In this document: positions 51,225-61,293 of the stretch, piece by piece | How positions within the stretch are numbered: position 1 is the first letter of the stretch | How the letters are laid out: every line of letters begins with the position of its first letter | Origin: Pseudomonadota bacterium | GTDB taxonomy: Bacteria; Pseudomonadota; Alphaproteobacteria; Rhizobiales; Hyphomicrobiaceae | Direction: 5' to 3' | NCBI GenBank assembly: GCA_023412805.1 | Contig: JAEZRM010000002.1 | Location: forward strand, 22,945 to 86,944 | DNA length: 64,000 bases | Made by a program: the position numbers and the translations under genes | Notes under the pieces: generated by a model | Database searches by the model: none | Told to the model about the DNA's origin: nothing | What the model saw: the letters and a program-made list of their open reading frames with translations, nothing else

Positions 51225-52916
51225 ATGCCGCACGCCACGCCGCTGATCTCGACGATTGTCATGGGCCTGTCACTGGCCTTCCTTCTCGGGACATTGGCGC
51301 AACGGCTGCGGTTCTCTCCGCTCATCGGATATCTTCTCGCGGGCGTCGCCATCGGACCGTACACGCCGGGCTTCGTCGCCGATCAGGCTCTGGCCGACCA
51401 GCTGGCCGAGATCGGCGTCATCCTGTTGATGTTCGGCGTCGGGCTTCATTTCTCGCTCAACGATCTGTGGTCCGTCCGAGCGATCGCCATTCCGGGCGCG
51501 CTCGGTCAGATGGCCGTGGCCACCATCCTCGGCATGGGATTGGCCTATCTCATGGGCTGGTCGGTCGGCGCGGGTCTCGTGTTCGGCGTCGCGCTGTCGG
51601 TGGCGAGTACCGTGGTGCTGCTGCGCGCTCTCCAGGAACGCCGGCTGCTCACCACCGAACGAGGGCGTATCGCCGTCGGCTGGCTGATCGTCGAGGACAT
51701 CGCGATGGTGTTCGCGCTCGTGCTCATTCCGGCGGTCGTGCCGCTGCTCGACGGCAGCATGGAGCGCAACGCGGCATTCGGATTTGGCTCATCGCAGATA
51801 CTCGGCACAGTGGCGCTCACGATCGCGAAGGTCATGGCGTTCGTCGCCGTGATGATGGTGCTGGGACGCAGACTTATTCCCTGGGTGCTGCACTACATTG
51901 CGCATACGGGCTCGCGCGAGCTGTTTCGTCTCGGCGTGCTCGCCATAGCCCTCGGCTTCGCGTTTGGCGCCGCAAAGTTGTTCGGTGTTTCCTTCGCACT
52001 CGGTGCCTTCTTTGCCGGCATGATCCTGAGCGAGTCGGAATTGAGCCAGAGAGCTGCTGCGGAAACGCTCCCGCTGAGGGATGCATTTGCCGTCCTGTTT
52101 TTCGTCTCGGTCGGAATGCTGTTCGATCCCTCGATCGTCGTGCGTGATTTCGGGCCTGTCCTTGCAACCGTCATCATCATCGTGATCGGCAAGTCGCTCG
52201 CAGCACTGGCGATCGTGCGCGCCTTCGGCCATCCCATGAGCACAGCACTCACTATTTCGGCGAGCCTCGCGCAGATCGGCGAGTTCTCCTTCATCCTCGC
52301 GGGTCTCGGTGTCGCGCTTGGCGTTCTGTTGCCGGATGCGCGCGATCTCATACTGGCCGGCGCGCTCATTTCTATTCTCGTCAATCCGCTCATCTTCATC
52401 GGCCTTGATCACATGAAGCCGTGGCTGGAGCGACGGGAAGGCCGAAACCTCGAGGCTGCTCAGCCGAGGGAGCCCGAGCCCGACAAGATCGAGCCGACTA
52501 AGCTCGAGGATCATGTGGTCCTGATCGGCCACGGGCGCGTCGGGCACCGCATAGGCAATGCGCTGCTCGACGCGGGCGTGCCCCTCTATGTGATGGACGA
52601 AAGCGAGGATGTGGTGAGTGCGCTCAAGGAAAAGGGCGTGGAAGCGACGTCTGCCAACGCCGTTACCAATCTCGCCGCGATGAACCTGGAAAAGGCGCGC
52701 TGCCTGCTCGTTGCGATCCACGAGAACTTCGAGGCTGGTCAGATCGTCGAGCAGGCGCGCGCAATCAATCCCAATCTCGTCATCCTGGCGCGCGGACACT
52801 CCGAGGCGGAGAAGGCACACCTCGAAAGCTGTGGCGCGACGGCCGTCGTGCTCGGGGCAGAGGAACTTGCCGGCGCCATGCTAAGATCCTACTGGACGAT
52901 CGTTCCGACCGAGTAG
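51225..52916 (+). CDS. CPA2 potassium/proton antiporter with TrkA-N domain (YbaL/KefB-like)
   Basis: A 563-residue antiporter. About 12 membrane helices in residues 5-400, with LRFSPLIGYLLAGVAIGPYT, EIGVILLMFGVGLHFSLNDL and SVASTVVLLRALQERRLLTT, then the NAD-binding regulatory TrkA-N domain (about 425-545) starting EDHVVLIGHGRVGHRIG. Mediates K+ efflux and cytoplasmic pH control in response to electrophiles or ligands sensed by the C-terminal domain. Confidence 0.92.
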   Translation: MPHATPLISTIVMGLSLAFLLGTLAQRLRFSPLIGYLLAGVAIGPYTPGFVADQALADQLAEIGVILLMFGVGLHFSLNDLWSVRAIAIPGALGQMAVATILGMGLAYLMGWSVGAGLVFGVALSVASTVVLLRALQERRLLTTERGRIAVGWLIVEDIAMVFALVLIPAVVPLLDGSMERNAAFGFGSSQILGTVALTIAKVMAFVAVMMVLGRRLIPWVLHYIAHTGSRELFRLGVLAIALGFAFGAAKLFGVSFALGAFFAGMILSESELSQRAAAETLPLRDAFAVLFFVSVGMLFDPSIVVRDFGPVLATVIIIVIGKSLAALAIVRAFGHPMSTALTISASLAQIGEFSFILAGLGVALGVLLPDARDLILAGALISILVNPLIFIGLDHMKPWLERREGRNLEAAQPREPEPDKIEPTKLEDHVVLIGHGRVGHRIGNALLDAGVPLYVMDESEDVVSALKEKGVEATSANAVTNLAAMNLEKARCLLVAIHENFEAGQIVEQARAINPNLVILARGHSEAEKAHLESCGATAVVLGAEELAGAMLRSYWTIVPTE

Positions 52917-52929
52917 TGGGGAGGGCCAC

Positions 52930-53748
52930 ATGTCTCTTTCGATCAACGAAAAATCAAAACGTTTTGTCGCTCTGCACGAGCGCGCGGGCTCTTTCGTCAT
53001 TCCCAATCCATGGGACGCGGGTTCGGCGCGCGTTCTCGCCTCTCTGGGCTTCGAGGCCCTCGCAACGTCGAGCGGCGCGTGCGCGGGTGTGCTCGGGCGC
53101 ACGGATGGACGCATCACGCGCGCGGAGGCGATCGCCCATGCCAAGGTCATCGTCGAGGCGACCGACCTTCCTGTTGCCGCCGACCTCGAGAACGGCTTCG
53201 GCGACAGCGCCGATGAGGCTGCCGAAACCGTACGTGCGGCCGGTGCCATCGGACTTGTTGGCGGCTCGATCGAGGACTGCGCAGGACCGGGGAAAGGTCT
53301 CTACGAATTCGAGCACGCTGTCCGGCGCGTGGAGGCAGCCGTGGCCGCCGCGCGAGCCCTCCCCTTCAAGTTCATGCTCACCGCGCGGGCGGAGAACTTC
53401 ATCCGCGGCAATCCTGATCTCGATGACACGATCCGCCGCCTCAAGGCCTTCGAGAATGCCGGCGCTGATGTGCTCTTTGCGCCCGGCCTGCCCGATATCG
53501 ATGCCGTGCGCAAAGTGTGCGCGAGCCTCGATCGGCCCTTCAACTTCATGGTCGGGATCAAGGGCCGCTCGTTCACGGTGGCCGACCTGACGGCTGCCGG
53601 CGTCAAGCGCATCAGTCTTGCGACCTCGCTCTACCGTGCGGCCATGACCGGTCTCCTCGATGCCGTGCGGGAGGTCCAAGTGCAGGGCACGTTCGGTTAT
53701 CTCGACGGCGCAGTGCCGACGCCGGATCTGAACAAGATGCTGGGCTGA
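52930..53748 (+). CDS. Isocitrate lyase/PEP mutase family protein
   Basis: A 272-residue alpha/beta-barrel enzyme. Seen: FVIPNPWDAGSARVLASLGF, Mg2+-binding PVAADLENGFGD and GLVGGSIEDC, and FMLTARAENFIRG. The isocitrate lyase KKCGH loop is absent, so lyase activity on isocitrate is unlikely; oxaloacetate decarboxylase, 2,3-dimethylmalate lyase or phosphonopyruvate hydrolase are the known options. It follows the antiporter by 14 bases and may share its transcript. Confidence 0.85.
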   Translation: MSLSINEKSKRFVALHERAGSFVIPNPWDAGSARVLASLGFEALATSSGACAGVLGRTDGRITRAEAIAHAKVIVEATDLPVAADLENGFGDSADEAAETVRAAGAIGLVGGSIEDCAGPGKGLYEFEHAVRRVEAAVAAARALPFKFMLTARAENFIRGNPDLDDTIRRLKAFENAGADVLFAPGLPDIDAVRKVCASLDRPFNFMVGIKGRSFTVADLTAAGVKRISLATSLYRAAMTGLLDAVREVQVQGTFGYLDGAVPTPDLNKMLG

Positions 53749-54169
53749 TGAATGTGTGCTCGCCCGCCTCGGTGCAGGGATCGTCGGCGGGGCAGTTCAG
53801 CATGGCATCCCTGAGGTTCGCAGCGCTGCTCGGTATGACCCGGCCGTAGGGGCGCGGCGGACGAGGGCATCGAGGCGTGCAGCCCGCCCTCCGAGACATC
53901 ATCGATCGATCAAGGCAATCAATCAATTGCCTTTCGATATGAGTAGGTTAAGCGGGCATCCGTTCCGTGCCCTGCAATCGTTGGTGCAATGCAAAATATC
54001 CCAGCATTTACAATGCGAAATCCAATGTGTAAGAGTTCTAATATTCGAGGAGTCTCGCCCGGGTGGTGGTCGGCTTCGAAGACGTTAGTCTTCTTTGTAC
54101 GACGCGCGCCGAGGCGGGATTGGCAATCTCTGCAATGTCGGCGCGACAGGCAACGCGGAGAGGTATCAA
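53749..54169. other. Regulatory region upstream of the formate dehydrogenase operon
   Basis: About 420 bases without a gene. It becomes AT-rich toward the operon (about 53940-54055) and contains an inverted repeat at 53912-53933 and closely spaced short repeats TGCAAT/CAATGC at 53978-54016. The promoter of fdoG must lie here. No selC (tRNA-Sec) was found in it. Confidence 0.5.
53912..53933. repeat. Inverted repeat upstream of fdoG
   Basis: AAGGCAAT, six-base spacer CAATCA, ATTGCCTT: a perfect eight-base inverted repeat. Could be the operator of a formate or oxygen-responsive regulator, or a terminator for the preceding gene, though no U tract follows. Confidence 0.5.
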
Positions 54170-57100
54170 ATGAACGTGCAATTCTCACGGCGCCAGTTCC
54201 TTAAGGGAACGGGCGCGGGAGTTGCGGGATCGGCGATTGGAGCGTTCGGCTTCGGGGGAGCAGAGGTCGCGCTGGCTCAAGCGGCGCAGGCCTTCAAGCT
54301 TTCCAAGGCGACCGAAACCCGTAACACATGCCCGTACTGCTCGGTGAGCTGCGGGATGATTCTTTACAGCCGCGGTGATGTGAAGAAGGGCGAAAAAGCC
54401 GATATCTTCCATATCGAGGGCGACGTCGACAACCCGGTGAACCGCGGCACGCTGTGCCCCAAGGGCGCCGGCGTTCTCGACTTCATCCATTCGAAGCAGC
54501 GCGTCACCGAGCCTCTGCACAGGAAGCCCGGCAGCGACAAGTTCGAGCCGGTCACCTGGGATTTCGCGATGGAGCGCATCGCGAAGCTCATGAAGGAGGA
54601 CCGTGACGCGAATTTCATCGAGAAGACGCGCGATGGCGTGACGGTGAACCGCTGGCCCACCATGGGCTTCCTTGCTGGCTGTGCCACCTCGAACGAGGCG
54701 GGCTGGGTCACCTGGAAGACCATCCGCAGCCTCGGTATCGTTCAGGTCGATAACCAGGCACGTATCTGACACGCCCCGACGGTAGCCAGTCTGGCTCCGA
54801 CATTTGGGCGTGGCGCGATGACGAATTCCTGGACTGACATCAAGAACGCCGATGTCGTGCTCATCATGGGCGGCAACGCGGCCGAAGCGCATCCGTGCGG
54901 CTTCAAATGGGTCACGGAAGCCAAGCACCATAACAAAGCACGTCTTATCGTCGTCGATCCGCGGTTCACGCGCTCGGCGTCGGTGTCGGACTTCTATTGT
55001 CCGATCCGTGCCGGCACGGACACCGCCTATCTGCTCGGCGTGATCAACTACCTGATCACGAACGACAAGATCCATCGCGATTACGTGGCGAACTATACGG
55101 ACGTCTCGTACATCGTGAAGGAAGGCTTCTCGTTCGATGAGCAGGAGGGTGTGTTCTCCGGCTTCAACGCGAACAACAAGTCGTACAACCGCGATACGTG
55201 GGACTACGAGATCGGTCCCGACGGCTTCGTTGTGCGCGATACGACCCTCCAGCATCCGCGCTCCGTCTACCAGCTTTTGAAGAAGCACGTCTCCCGCTAC
55301 ACGCCGGAGATGGTGGAGCGCATTTGCGGATCGCCGAAGGAGAAGTTCCTGAAGGTCTGCGACATGGTTTCATCGACCGCCAATGGCGAGAAGTCGATGA
55401 CGATCATGTATGCGCTCGGCTGGACCCAGCATACGCACGGCTCCCAGAACATCCGCACGGCCGCCATGATCCAGCTTCTGCTGGGCAACCAGGGTGTTCC
55501 AGGCGGTGGCGTCAACGCACTGCGCGGTCATTCGAACGTGCAGGGTCTGACGGACCTCGGTGTGCTTGCGCATCTGACGCCCGGTTATCTCGGCATCCCG
55601 CGCGACACTGAGCCGACGTTCGCAGCACACATCGCGGCCCGCAACTTCCGTCCGCTGCAGCAGAACTCGGTCAGCTTCTGGCAGAACTACAAGAAGTTCT
55701 ACGTCAGCCTGCTGAAGTCGATGTACGGCGTGAATGCCCAGGAGCAGAACGAGTACGGATACGCGTGGCTGCCGAAGATCGACAAGGTCTACGACACGCT
55801 GCAGATCTTCGATCTCGTCTATCAGGGCAAGGTCAACGGCTTCGTCTGCCAGGGCTTCAATCCGCTCCTCTCCGTCCCCAACAAGGCGAAGATGACGGAA
55901 GGCCTGTCGAAGCTGAAGTTCCTCGTCGCCATCGATCCGCTCATGACGGATACGGCGAAGTTCTGGGAGAATCACGGCGAGGCCAATCCGGTCGACCCGT
56001 CCAAGATCCAGACCGAGGTCTTCATGCTGCCGGCGACGACGTTCGCCGAGGACGATGGTACGTTCACCAACTCCTCGCGCACGCTCAACTGGCGCTGGAA
56101 GGCGGCGGACGGGCCGGGGCAGTCTCGGACGGATATCGCGATCATGTCGGAGCTCTATCTCCGCATTCGCGAGATGTACGAGAAGCAAGGCGGCACTGCT
56201 GCCGAGCCGGTGCTCAAGCTGGATTGGAACTACGCCAATCCCAAGCTGCCGACCGCCGACGAGCTCCTCCGCGAGCTCAACGGCAAGGCGGTCGTCGACA
56301 TCCCGGATCCCGCCGACGCGACCAAGACCCTCTACAAGGCGGGTCAGCAGCTCGCGACGTTCGGTCATCTGCGCGATGACGGCACGACCTCGTCGGCGTG
56401 CTGGATCTACACCGGTGCGTACACCGAACGCGGCAATATGACGGCACGGCGCGACAACTCCGATCCCTCAGGCAGGTATGTCTATGGGAACTGGGGCTTC
56501 GCGTGGCCGGCCAACCGCCGCATTCTCTACAACCGCGCCTCGGCGGATCCGTCGGGCAAGGCGTGGAGCGAGCGCAAGTCCTACATCACTTGGAATGGCA
56601 AGACGTGGGGCGGTGCCGACGTGCCGGACTATGGTCCGACGCTGGCTCCGGAAAGAAATGCCGGCCCCTTCATCATGAATGCCGAGGGTGTCGCGCGTCT
56701 CTTCGCCCGCAGGCTCATGGCGGAAGGCCCCTTTCCCGAGCACTACGAGCCCTACGAGAGCCCGGTCGCCAACGCACTTCACCCGAAGATGTCGAGCAAT
56801 CCTGCTGCTCGTATCTTCCAGAAGGACCGCGAGGAGCTCGGTGACGCGAAGAAGTTCCCGTACGTGGCGACGACCTATCGCCTCACCGAGCACTTCCACT
56901 GGTGGACCAAGACCAACAAGCTCAACGCGATCACTCAGCCCGAGTTCTTCGTCGAGATTTCTCCCGAGCTTGCGAAGGAGAAGAACATCTCGAACGGACA
57001 GTGGGTGAAGGTGTCGTCCAACCGCGGCTCGGTCAAAGGCAAGGCGGTCATCACCAAGCGTATTCCGGCGCTCAAGGTGGACGGCAAGACGGTGCATACC

Positions 57101-57259
57101 GTCGGCATGCCGATCCACTACGGCTTCATTGGCGAGACCAAGACGGCGATCGGCGTCAATTCGCTGACACCGTACGTCGGCGACGCCAATACGAACACGC
57201 CGGAATACAAGGCGTTTCTCGTCAACATCGAGCCGCTCAGCGGCCCGGCCGTAAGCTGA
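54170..57259 (+). CDS. fdoG: Formate dehydrogenase alpha subunit, selenoprotein with in-frame UGA
   Basis: About 1,029 residues read through a TGA at 54767-54769, which is selenocysteine 200 (E. coli FdnG has Sec196). The catalytic Mo/W-bis-MGD subunit oxidises formate to CO2. Starts at ATG 54170, giving a Tat signal with RRQFLKGTG. The Fe4S4 cysteines lie in NTCPYCSVSCGM and GTLCPKG. The sequence just before the UGA (VDNQARI) and after it (HAPTVASLAPTFGRGAMTNS) matches FdnG/FdoG exactly in order, and homology continues to the end. Gene callers split it into two ORFs (54095-54769 and 54818-57259); that is a decoding artefact. Beta and gamma subunits follow. Confidence 0.97.
54770..54812 (+). 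promoter_or_regulatory. Bacterial SECIS element
   Basis: Directly after the UGA (54767-54769): lower stem CACGCCC (54770-54776) with GGGCGTG (54806-54812); upper stem GG-U-AGCCA (54781-54788) with TGGCT-CC (54792-54798), with a single bulged U at 54783 and apical GUC (54789-54791). The bulged U and a loop G-U are the features SelB reads in E. coli fdnG/fdhF, and the upper stem starts 11 bases after the UGA. Fold read by eye. Confidence 0.88.
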
Positions 57260-57271
57260 GGGAGGGCTGAC

Positions 57272-58177
57272 ATGTCTGTTCTTCAACCGTCATTCGGCCT
57301 CGCCAAGCGCTCCGCCACCACCGGCTCCCTTTCGGCGGCGAAGGCTGAGACGCCGGTCGCCAAGATGATCGATGTCTCGAAGTGCATCGGCTGCAAGGCG
57401 TGCCAGGTCGCCTGCATGGAGTGGAACGATCTGCGCCAGGACATCGAGGAGAACGTGGGCGTCTACGACAACCCCCACGACCTCACGCCCAATGCCTGGA
57501 CGCTGATGCGCTTCGCCGAGTACGAGAACGCCGAGCGCGATCAGTTCGAGTGGCTGATCCGCAAGGACGGCTGTATGCACTGCCAGGATCCGGGCTGCCT
57601 CAAGGCCTGTCCGGCGCCCGGCGCGATCGTGCAGTACACCAACGGCATCGTCGACTTCATCTCCGCCAACTGCATCGGCTGCGGGTACTGCGTGAAGGGC
57701 TGCCCCTTCAATATTCCCCGCATCTCGACGGCGGACAACAAGGCCTACAAGTGCACGCTGTGCTCGGACCGCGTTGCCGTCGGTCAGGGCCCCGCTTGCG
57801 CCAAGGCCTGCCCGACGAAGGCCATCACCTTCGGTACGAAGGAGGAGATGAAGAAGCTCGCCGCCGAGCGGGTCGAGGATCTCAAGGAGCGCGGTTGGTC
57901 CAAGGCTGGGCTCTATGATCCGCCAGGCGTCCAGGGTACGCACGTCATGTACGTGCTGCACCATCTGGACAAAGCGCCGCTCTATGCGGGCCTGCCGCAG
58001 AACCCGCGGATCAGCCCCCTCGTCGAGGTCTGGAAGGGCGCCGGCAAGTATGCGGGTCTCGCGCTTCTCGGCATCACGGCAGCCTTCGGCGTCGTCCACC
58101 ATCTGCTTGCGGGCGCCAACCGCGTCACGGAAGAAGATGAGGAGAACGCCGAGAAGCTGCGGGGAGGTCGCTCATGA
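57272..58177 (+). CDS. fdoH: Formate dehydrogenase beta subunit, four Fe4S4 clusters
   Basis: A 301-residue ferredoxin-like electron carrier between the alpha and gamma subunits. Four cysteine groups: CIGCKACQVACMEW, CMHCQDPGCLKAC, CIGCGYCVKGC and CTLCSDRVAVGQGPACAKAC. Near the C-terminus YAGLALLGITAAFGVVHHLL is a membrane helix, typical of FdnH/FdoH. Starts 12 bases after the alpha stop, behind GGGAGGG; stop overlaps the gamma start in ATGA. Confidence 0.96.
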   Translation: MSVLQPSFGLAKRSATTGSLSAAKAETPVAKMIDVSKCIGCKACQVACMEWNDLRQDIEENVGVYDNPHDLTPNAWTLMRFAEYENAERDQFEWLIRKDGCMHCQDPGCLKACPAPGAIVQYTNGIVDFISANCIGCGYCVKGCPFNIPRISTADNKAYKCTLCSDRVAVGQGPACAKACPTKAITFGTKEEMKKLAAERVEDLKERGWSKAGLYDPPGVQGTHVMYVLHHLDKAPLYAGLPQNPRISPLVEVWKGAGKYAGLALLGITAAFGVVHHLLAGANRVTEEDEENAEKLRGGRS

Positions 58178-58863
58178 CCGGCCACAAGGACGGCGAGGCG
58201 CACCTGCATGTGCCTCGCTACTCAGGAAGCGCGCGCATCAACCACTGGATCGTCGCGATCAGCTTCGTGCTGTTGATGATCAGTGGGCTCGCGCTGTTCC
58301 ATCCGAGCCTCTATTGGATGACTGGCCTTTTTGGCGGCGGGCCGACAGCACGCTGGGTTCATCCGTGGCTCGGCATCGTCCTGCTCATCGGCTTCCTCGG
58401 GCTGTTCATTCGCTTTTTCGCCGCGAATCTGCCCGAGAGGACCGATTGGGTCTGGCTCAGCAAGCTTCGCCACGTTCTGGCTGGGCGCGAGGAGTATCTG
58501 CCTGAGGTCGGCAAGTACAACGCGGGACAGAAGTTCGTCTTCTGGGCGCAGGCCTTCCTGGTACTGGTCATGTTCGTGACCGGCATCGGCCTCTGGCCGG
58601 CGGGGCTCGCATATTTCGAGCAGCTTCTGGGCTTTAAGGCCACCATCGACCAGCGGCGGATGGCTGCGGTCATCCATGCCGGCGCCGCCGTGGCCACGAT
58701 CGCCATCTGGATCATTCACGTCTATGCAGCGATCTGGGTTCGTGGCACGATCAGCGCCATGACGCGTGGCACTGTCACCGGTGGATGGGCTTGGCGCCAC
58801 CATCGCAAGTGGCTGCGCAAGGAAATCGGCAAGGAACCCGGCGGGCCACAGCCCGCCGAGTGA
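58174..58863 (+). CDS. fdoI: Formate dehydrogenase gamma subunit, cytochrome b556
   Basis: A 229-residue integral membrane cytochrome b with about four helices (ISFVLLMISGLALFHPSLYW; WLGIVLLIGFLGLFIRFFAA; FVFWAQAFLVLVMFVTGIGL; IHAGAAVATIAIWIIHVYAA). Axial heme His residues are in the first, third and last helix regions (NHWIV, MAAVIHAGA, WIIHVYA). Passes electrons to quinone. Overlaps fdoH by four bases. Confidence 0.95.
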   Translation: MTGHKDGEAHLHVPRYSGSARINHWIVAISFVLLMISGLALFHPSLYWMTGLFGGGPTARWVHPWLGIVLLIGFLGLFIRFFAANLPERTDWVWLSKLRHVLAGREEYLPEVGKYNAGQKFVFWAQAFLVLVMFVTGIGLWPAGLAYFEQLLGFKATIDQRRMAAVIHAGAAVATIAIWIIHVYAAIWVRGTISAMTRGTVTGGWAWRHHRKWLRKEIGKEPGGPQPAE

Positions 58864-58898
58864 GGCGCGTAAGGCAGTGAAAGAGACCAGAGGCTCGG

Positions 58899-59837
58899 AT
58901 GCCGCGTGACGGTTCCAGACGCCCGGACGGCGATGCCGTGCCGTTGGCACCCATGGACATCGGCGAAGTAGCGGACCCGCCCTTCGCCGTGCTCCCCGAT
59001 TCCGGCCGCGTGTTTCTAGCGCGCAGCGAGCGCTTTGCCGCGCTCGCGCCCGGGCACGAGCTCGAGCCCTATCTGCGTCTTCTGTCGCAGATCACGCGTG
59101 CCCAGCACGACATACTCGCGGATCTGCCCGAGCCGGCGCTCCCGCAGTCGGAACGTCTCGCGCTCGCGCGTGAAAACATCATGCCCCCGATTTCCACGGG
59201 ACAGATCGCGCTCGACGAGACCGCCGACTGTACATTCGGGGCCCTGCTGAAGGCGCTCGCCGCAGTCGATCTCGCCGACACCTCCCGCGCTGCCCTCGCG
59301 GCCGTCGACAAGGCCGGACCGGAAGCGCGCCGCCTCATGATGCAGGCGGTCATCCTCGACGAGATCCCAGGCGATGCCGTCGCCGAGCACGTACTCGCCG
59401 CCGCCGCCGTCCAGGTGCTCTTCACGCGCCTTGCGGCCCGCCTCGAAGTGGAGACGCTTCAGCGCGTTGCCGACGGGGCGTGCCCATCCTGCGGCGGCGC
59501 GCCGGTCGCGAGCGCGATCGTCGGTTGGGAGGGCGCCCACGGCACGCGCTTCTGCACCTGCTCGATCTGCGCCACGCAATGGAACGTGGTGCGCATCAAG
59601 TGTCTCGTGTGCAGCAGCGAGAAGGGGATCGCCTATCACTCGCTCGAAGGTGGCCGGGACACCGTCATGGGCGAGACGTGCGAGGCCTGCGATTCCTATG
59701 TGAAGATGCTGCATCAGCACAAGGACGGCGCGCTCGATCCGATCGCCGACGATGTCGCCTCCCTGGCGCTGGACCTCACCCTCACAAAGGAGGGGTGGAC
59801 GCGTGCTTCCGTAAACCCCTTCTTGATGGGGTATTAG
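58899..59837 (+). CDS. fdhE: FdhE, formate dehydrogenase accessory protein
   Basis: A 312-residue maturation factor needed for active formate dehydrogenase. The C-terminal half has the FdhE rubredoxin-like CxxC pairs: GACPSCGGAPVASAIVGWEG, FCTCSICATQW, IKCLVCSSEKGIAYHSLEGG and GETCEACDSYVKMLHQHKDG. The N-terminal half is helical. Follows fdoI by 35 bases. Confidence 0.94.
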   Translation: MPRDGSRRPDGDAVPLAPMDIGEVADPPFAVLPDSGRVFLARSERFAALAPGHELEPYLRLLSQITRAQHDILADLPEPALPQSERLALARENIMPPISTGQIALDETADCTFGALLKALAAVDLADTSRAALAAVDKAGPEARRLMMQAVILDEIPGDAVAEHVLAAAAVQVLFTRLAARLEVETLQRVADGACPSCGGAPVASAIVGWEGAHGTRFCTCSICATQWNVVRIKCLVCSSEKGIAYHSLEGGRDTVMGETCEACDSYVKMLHQHKDGALDPIADDVASLALDLTLTKEGWTRASVNPFLMGY

Positions 59838-59856
59838 AGCGCGTCTGGAGGCGGTC

Positions 59857-61293
59857 GTGACCAAGACAACCGTACCAATACCCTCTGTCGACGAAGTCCT
59901 GCGTGGCGAAGCAGGTCGCGTCGTCGTCGCGCGGTTCGGCCACGTGGCGACCCTTCGCGCCGTGCGCGGTGCTCTCGCCGCGTTGCGCGCGTCCAATGGT
60001 CTGGCCAGCGTGCATCGCTCCGTGAGCCGCGAGGATACGGCTGCGGCCATCGCCGCGCGTGCCGCCGAGGTTCTGGAGGCGGATGATGCGCCGCGCCTGC
60101 GTCGCGTGCTCAATCTCACAGGCACGGTGCTGCATACGAATCTCGGTCGCGCCATCCTTGCCGAGGAGGCTGTCGAGGCCGCCGCCAACGCGATGCGGGC
60201 GCCCGCCGCGCTGGAGTTCGACCTGGAGAGCGGCAGCCGCGGTGAGCGCGACGACATCGTGCGCGGGCTCATTTGCGAGCTGACCGGCGCCGAGGATGCG
60301 ATCCTCGTCAACAACAATGCCGCGGCGATCCTGCTGGTGCTCAATACGCTGGCTCTTGGCCGCGAAAGTATCGTCTCGCGTGGGGAGCTCATCGAGATCG
60401 GCGGCAGCTTCCGCATGCCGGACATCATGGCGCGCGCCGGAACGCGGCTGCGCGAGATCGGCACCACGAACCGCACGCATCTGCGCGACTACGCTGACGC
60501 GATCGGCGCCGAGACGGCCCTGCTGCTCAAGGTTCACACGTCCAACTATCTAGTCCAGGGCTTTACCAAGGAAGTCGGTACGGACGAGCTTGCCGTGCTG
60601 GCGTGCGAGAAGAACCTTCCGCTCGTCGATGACCTCGGCTCGGGCACATTGATCGACCTCGCCAAGTATGGACTGCGGCGCGAGCGAACCGTGCAGGATG
60701 CGCTGAAGGATGGCGCCGATCTCGTGACGTTCTCGGGCGACAAACTGCTCGGTGGACCGCAGGCGGGTTTCATCGTCGGCCGTCGCGATCTCGTGCGCGC
60801 CTGCGCGAAGAATCCGATCAAGCGTGCCGTCCGCCTCGACAAGATCCGCCTCGGCGCGCTCGAAGCCACGCTCAAGCTCTACCGGGATCCCGATCGTCTG
60901 CCCGAGCGCCTGCCGACGCTTCGCTTCCTGACGCGCCCTCTCGAGGAGATCCGCGCGCAGGCCGAGCGCGTGGCGGGGCCGGCGGAGCGCACGCTCGGCG
61001 ATGATTTCGAGATCGCCTGCTGCGCCTGCACGAGCCAGATCGGATCGGGTGCGCTGCCGCTCGAGACCATTCCGAGTGCCGGCCTTGCCATCTCGCCACG
61101 AGCGAAGAAGCAGTCCGGGCGACAGCTCGATGCCCTCGCTTCGGCCTTCCGGGGGTTGCCCATTCCAGTCATTGGCCACATCGAGAAGGGAGCACTCATC
61201 CTCGATTTCCGATGTCTCGACGACGAGCCGGCTTTCGTCGAGCAGCTCGAGAAACTGACGTTTGCGCGTCATGAAACCGAGGCCGAGTCGTGA
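59857..61293 (+). CDS. selA: SelA, selenocysteine synthase
   Basis: A 478-residue PLP enzyme that converts seryl-tRNA-Sec to selenocysteinyl-tRNA-Sec using selenophosphate. It starts with GTG at 59857. The PLP Lys is about residue 296 in LVTFSGDKLLGGPQAGFIVG. Other signature stretches: RRVLNLTGTVLHTNLGRAIL, SGSRGERDDIVRGLICELTG and VLACEKNLPLVDDLGSGTLI. Its stop overlaps the start of the Sel1 gene (GTGA), so translation is coupled onward to selB. Confidence 0.97.
   Translation: MTKTTVPIPSVDEVLRGEAGRVVVARFGHVATLRAVRGALAALRASNGLASVHRSVSREDTAAAIAARAAEVLEADDAPRLRRVLNLTGTVLHTNLGRAILAEEAVEAAANAMRAPAALEFDLESGSRGERDDIVRGLICELTGAEDAILVNNNAAAILLVLNTLALGRESIVSRGELIEIGGSFRMPDIMARAGTRLREIGTTNRTHLRDYADAIGAETALLLKVHTSNYLVQGFTKEVGTDELAVLACEKNLPLVDDLGSGTLIDLAKYGLRRERTVQDALKDGADLVTFSGDKLLGGPQAGFIVGRRDLVRACAKNPIKRAVRLDKIRLGALEATLKLYRDPDRLPERLPTLRFLTRPLEEIRAQAERVAGPAERTLGDDFEIACCACTSQIGSGALPLETIPSAGLAISPRAKKQSGRQLDALASAFRGLPIPVIGHIEKGALILDFRCLDDEPAFVEQLEKLTFARHETEAES

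Noticed and set aside
54095..54169. Upstream extension of the formate dehydrogenase start
   Set aside because: Would place residues before the Tat signal; the ATG at 54170 has GGAGAGG and gives the standard signal peptide.
53749..54169. Possible selC (tRNA-Sec) beside the formate dehydrogenase operon
   Set aside because: No UCA anticodon cloverleaf or T-arm sequence was found by eye in this region or between fdhE and selA.
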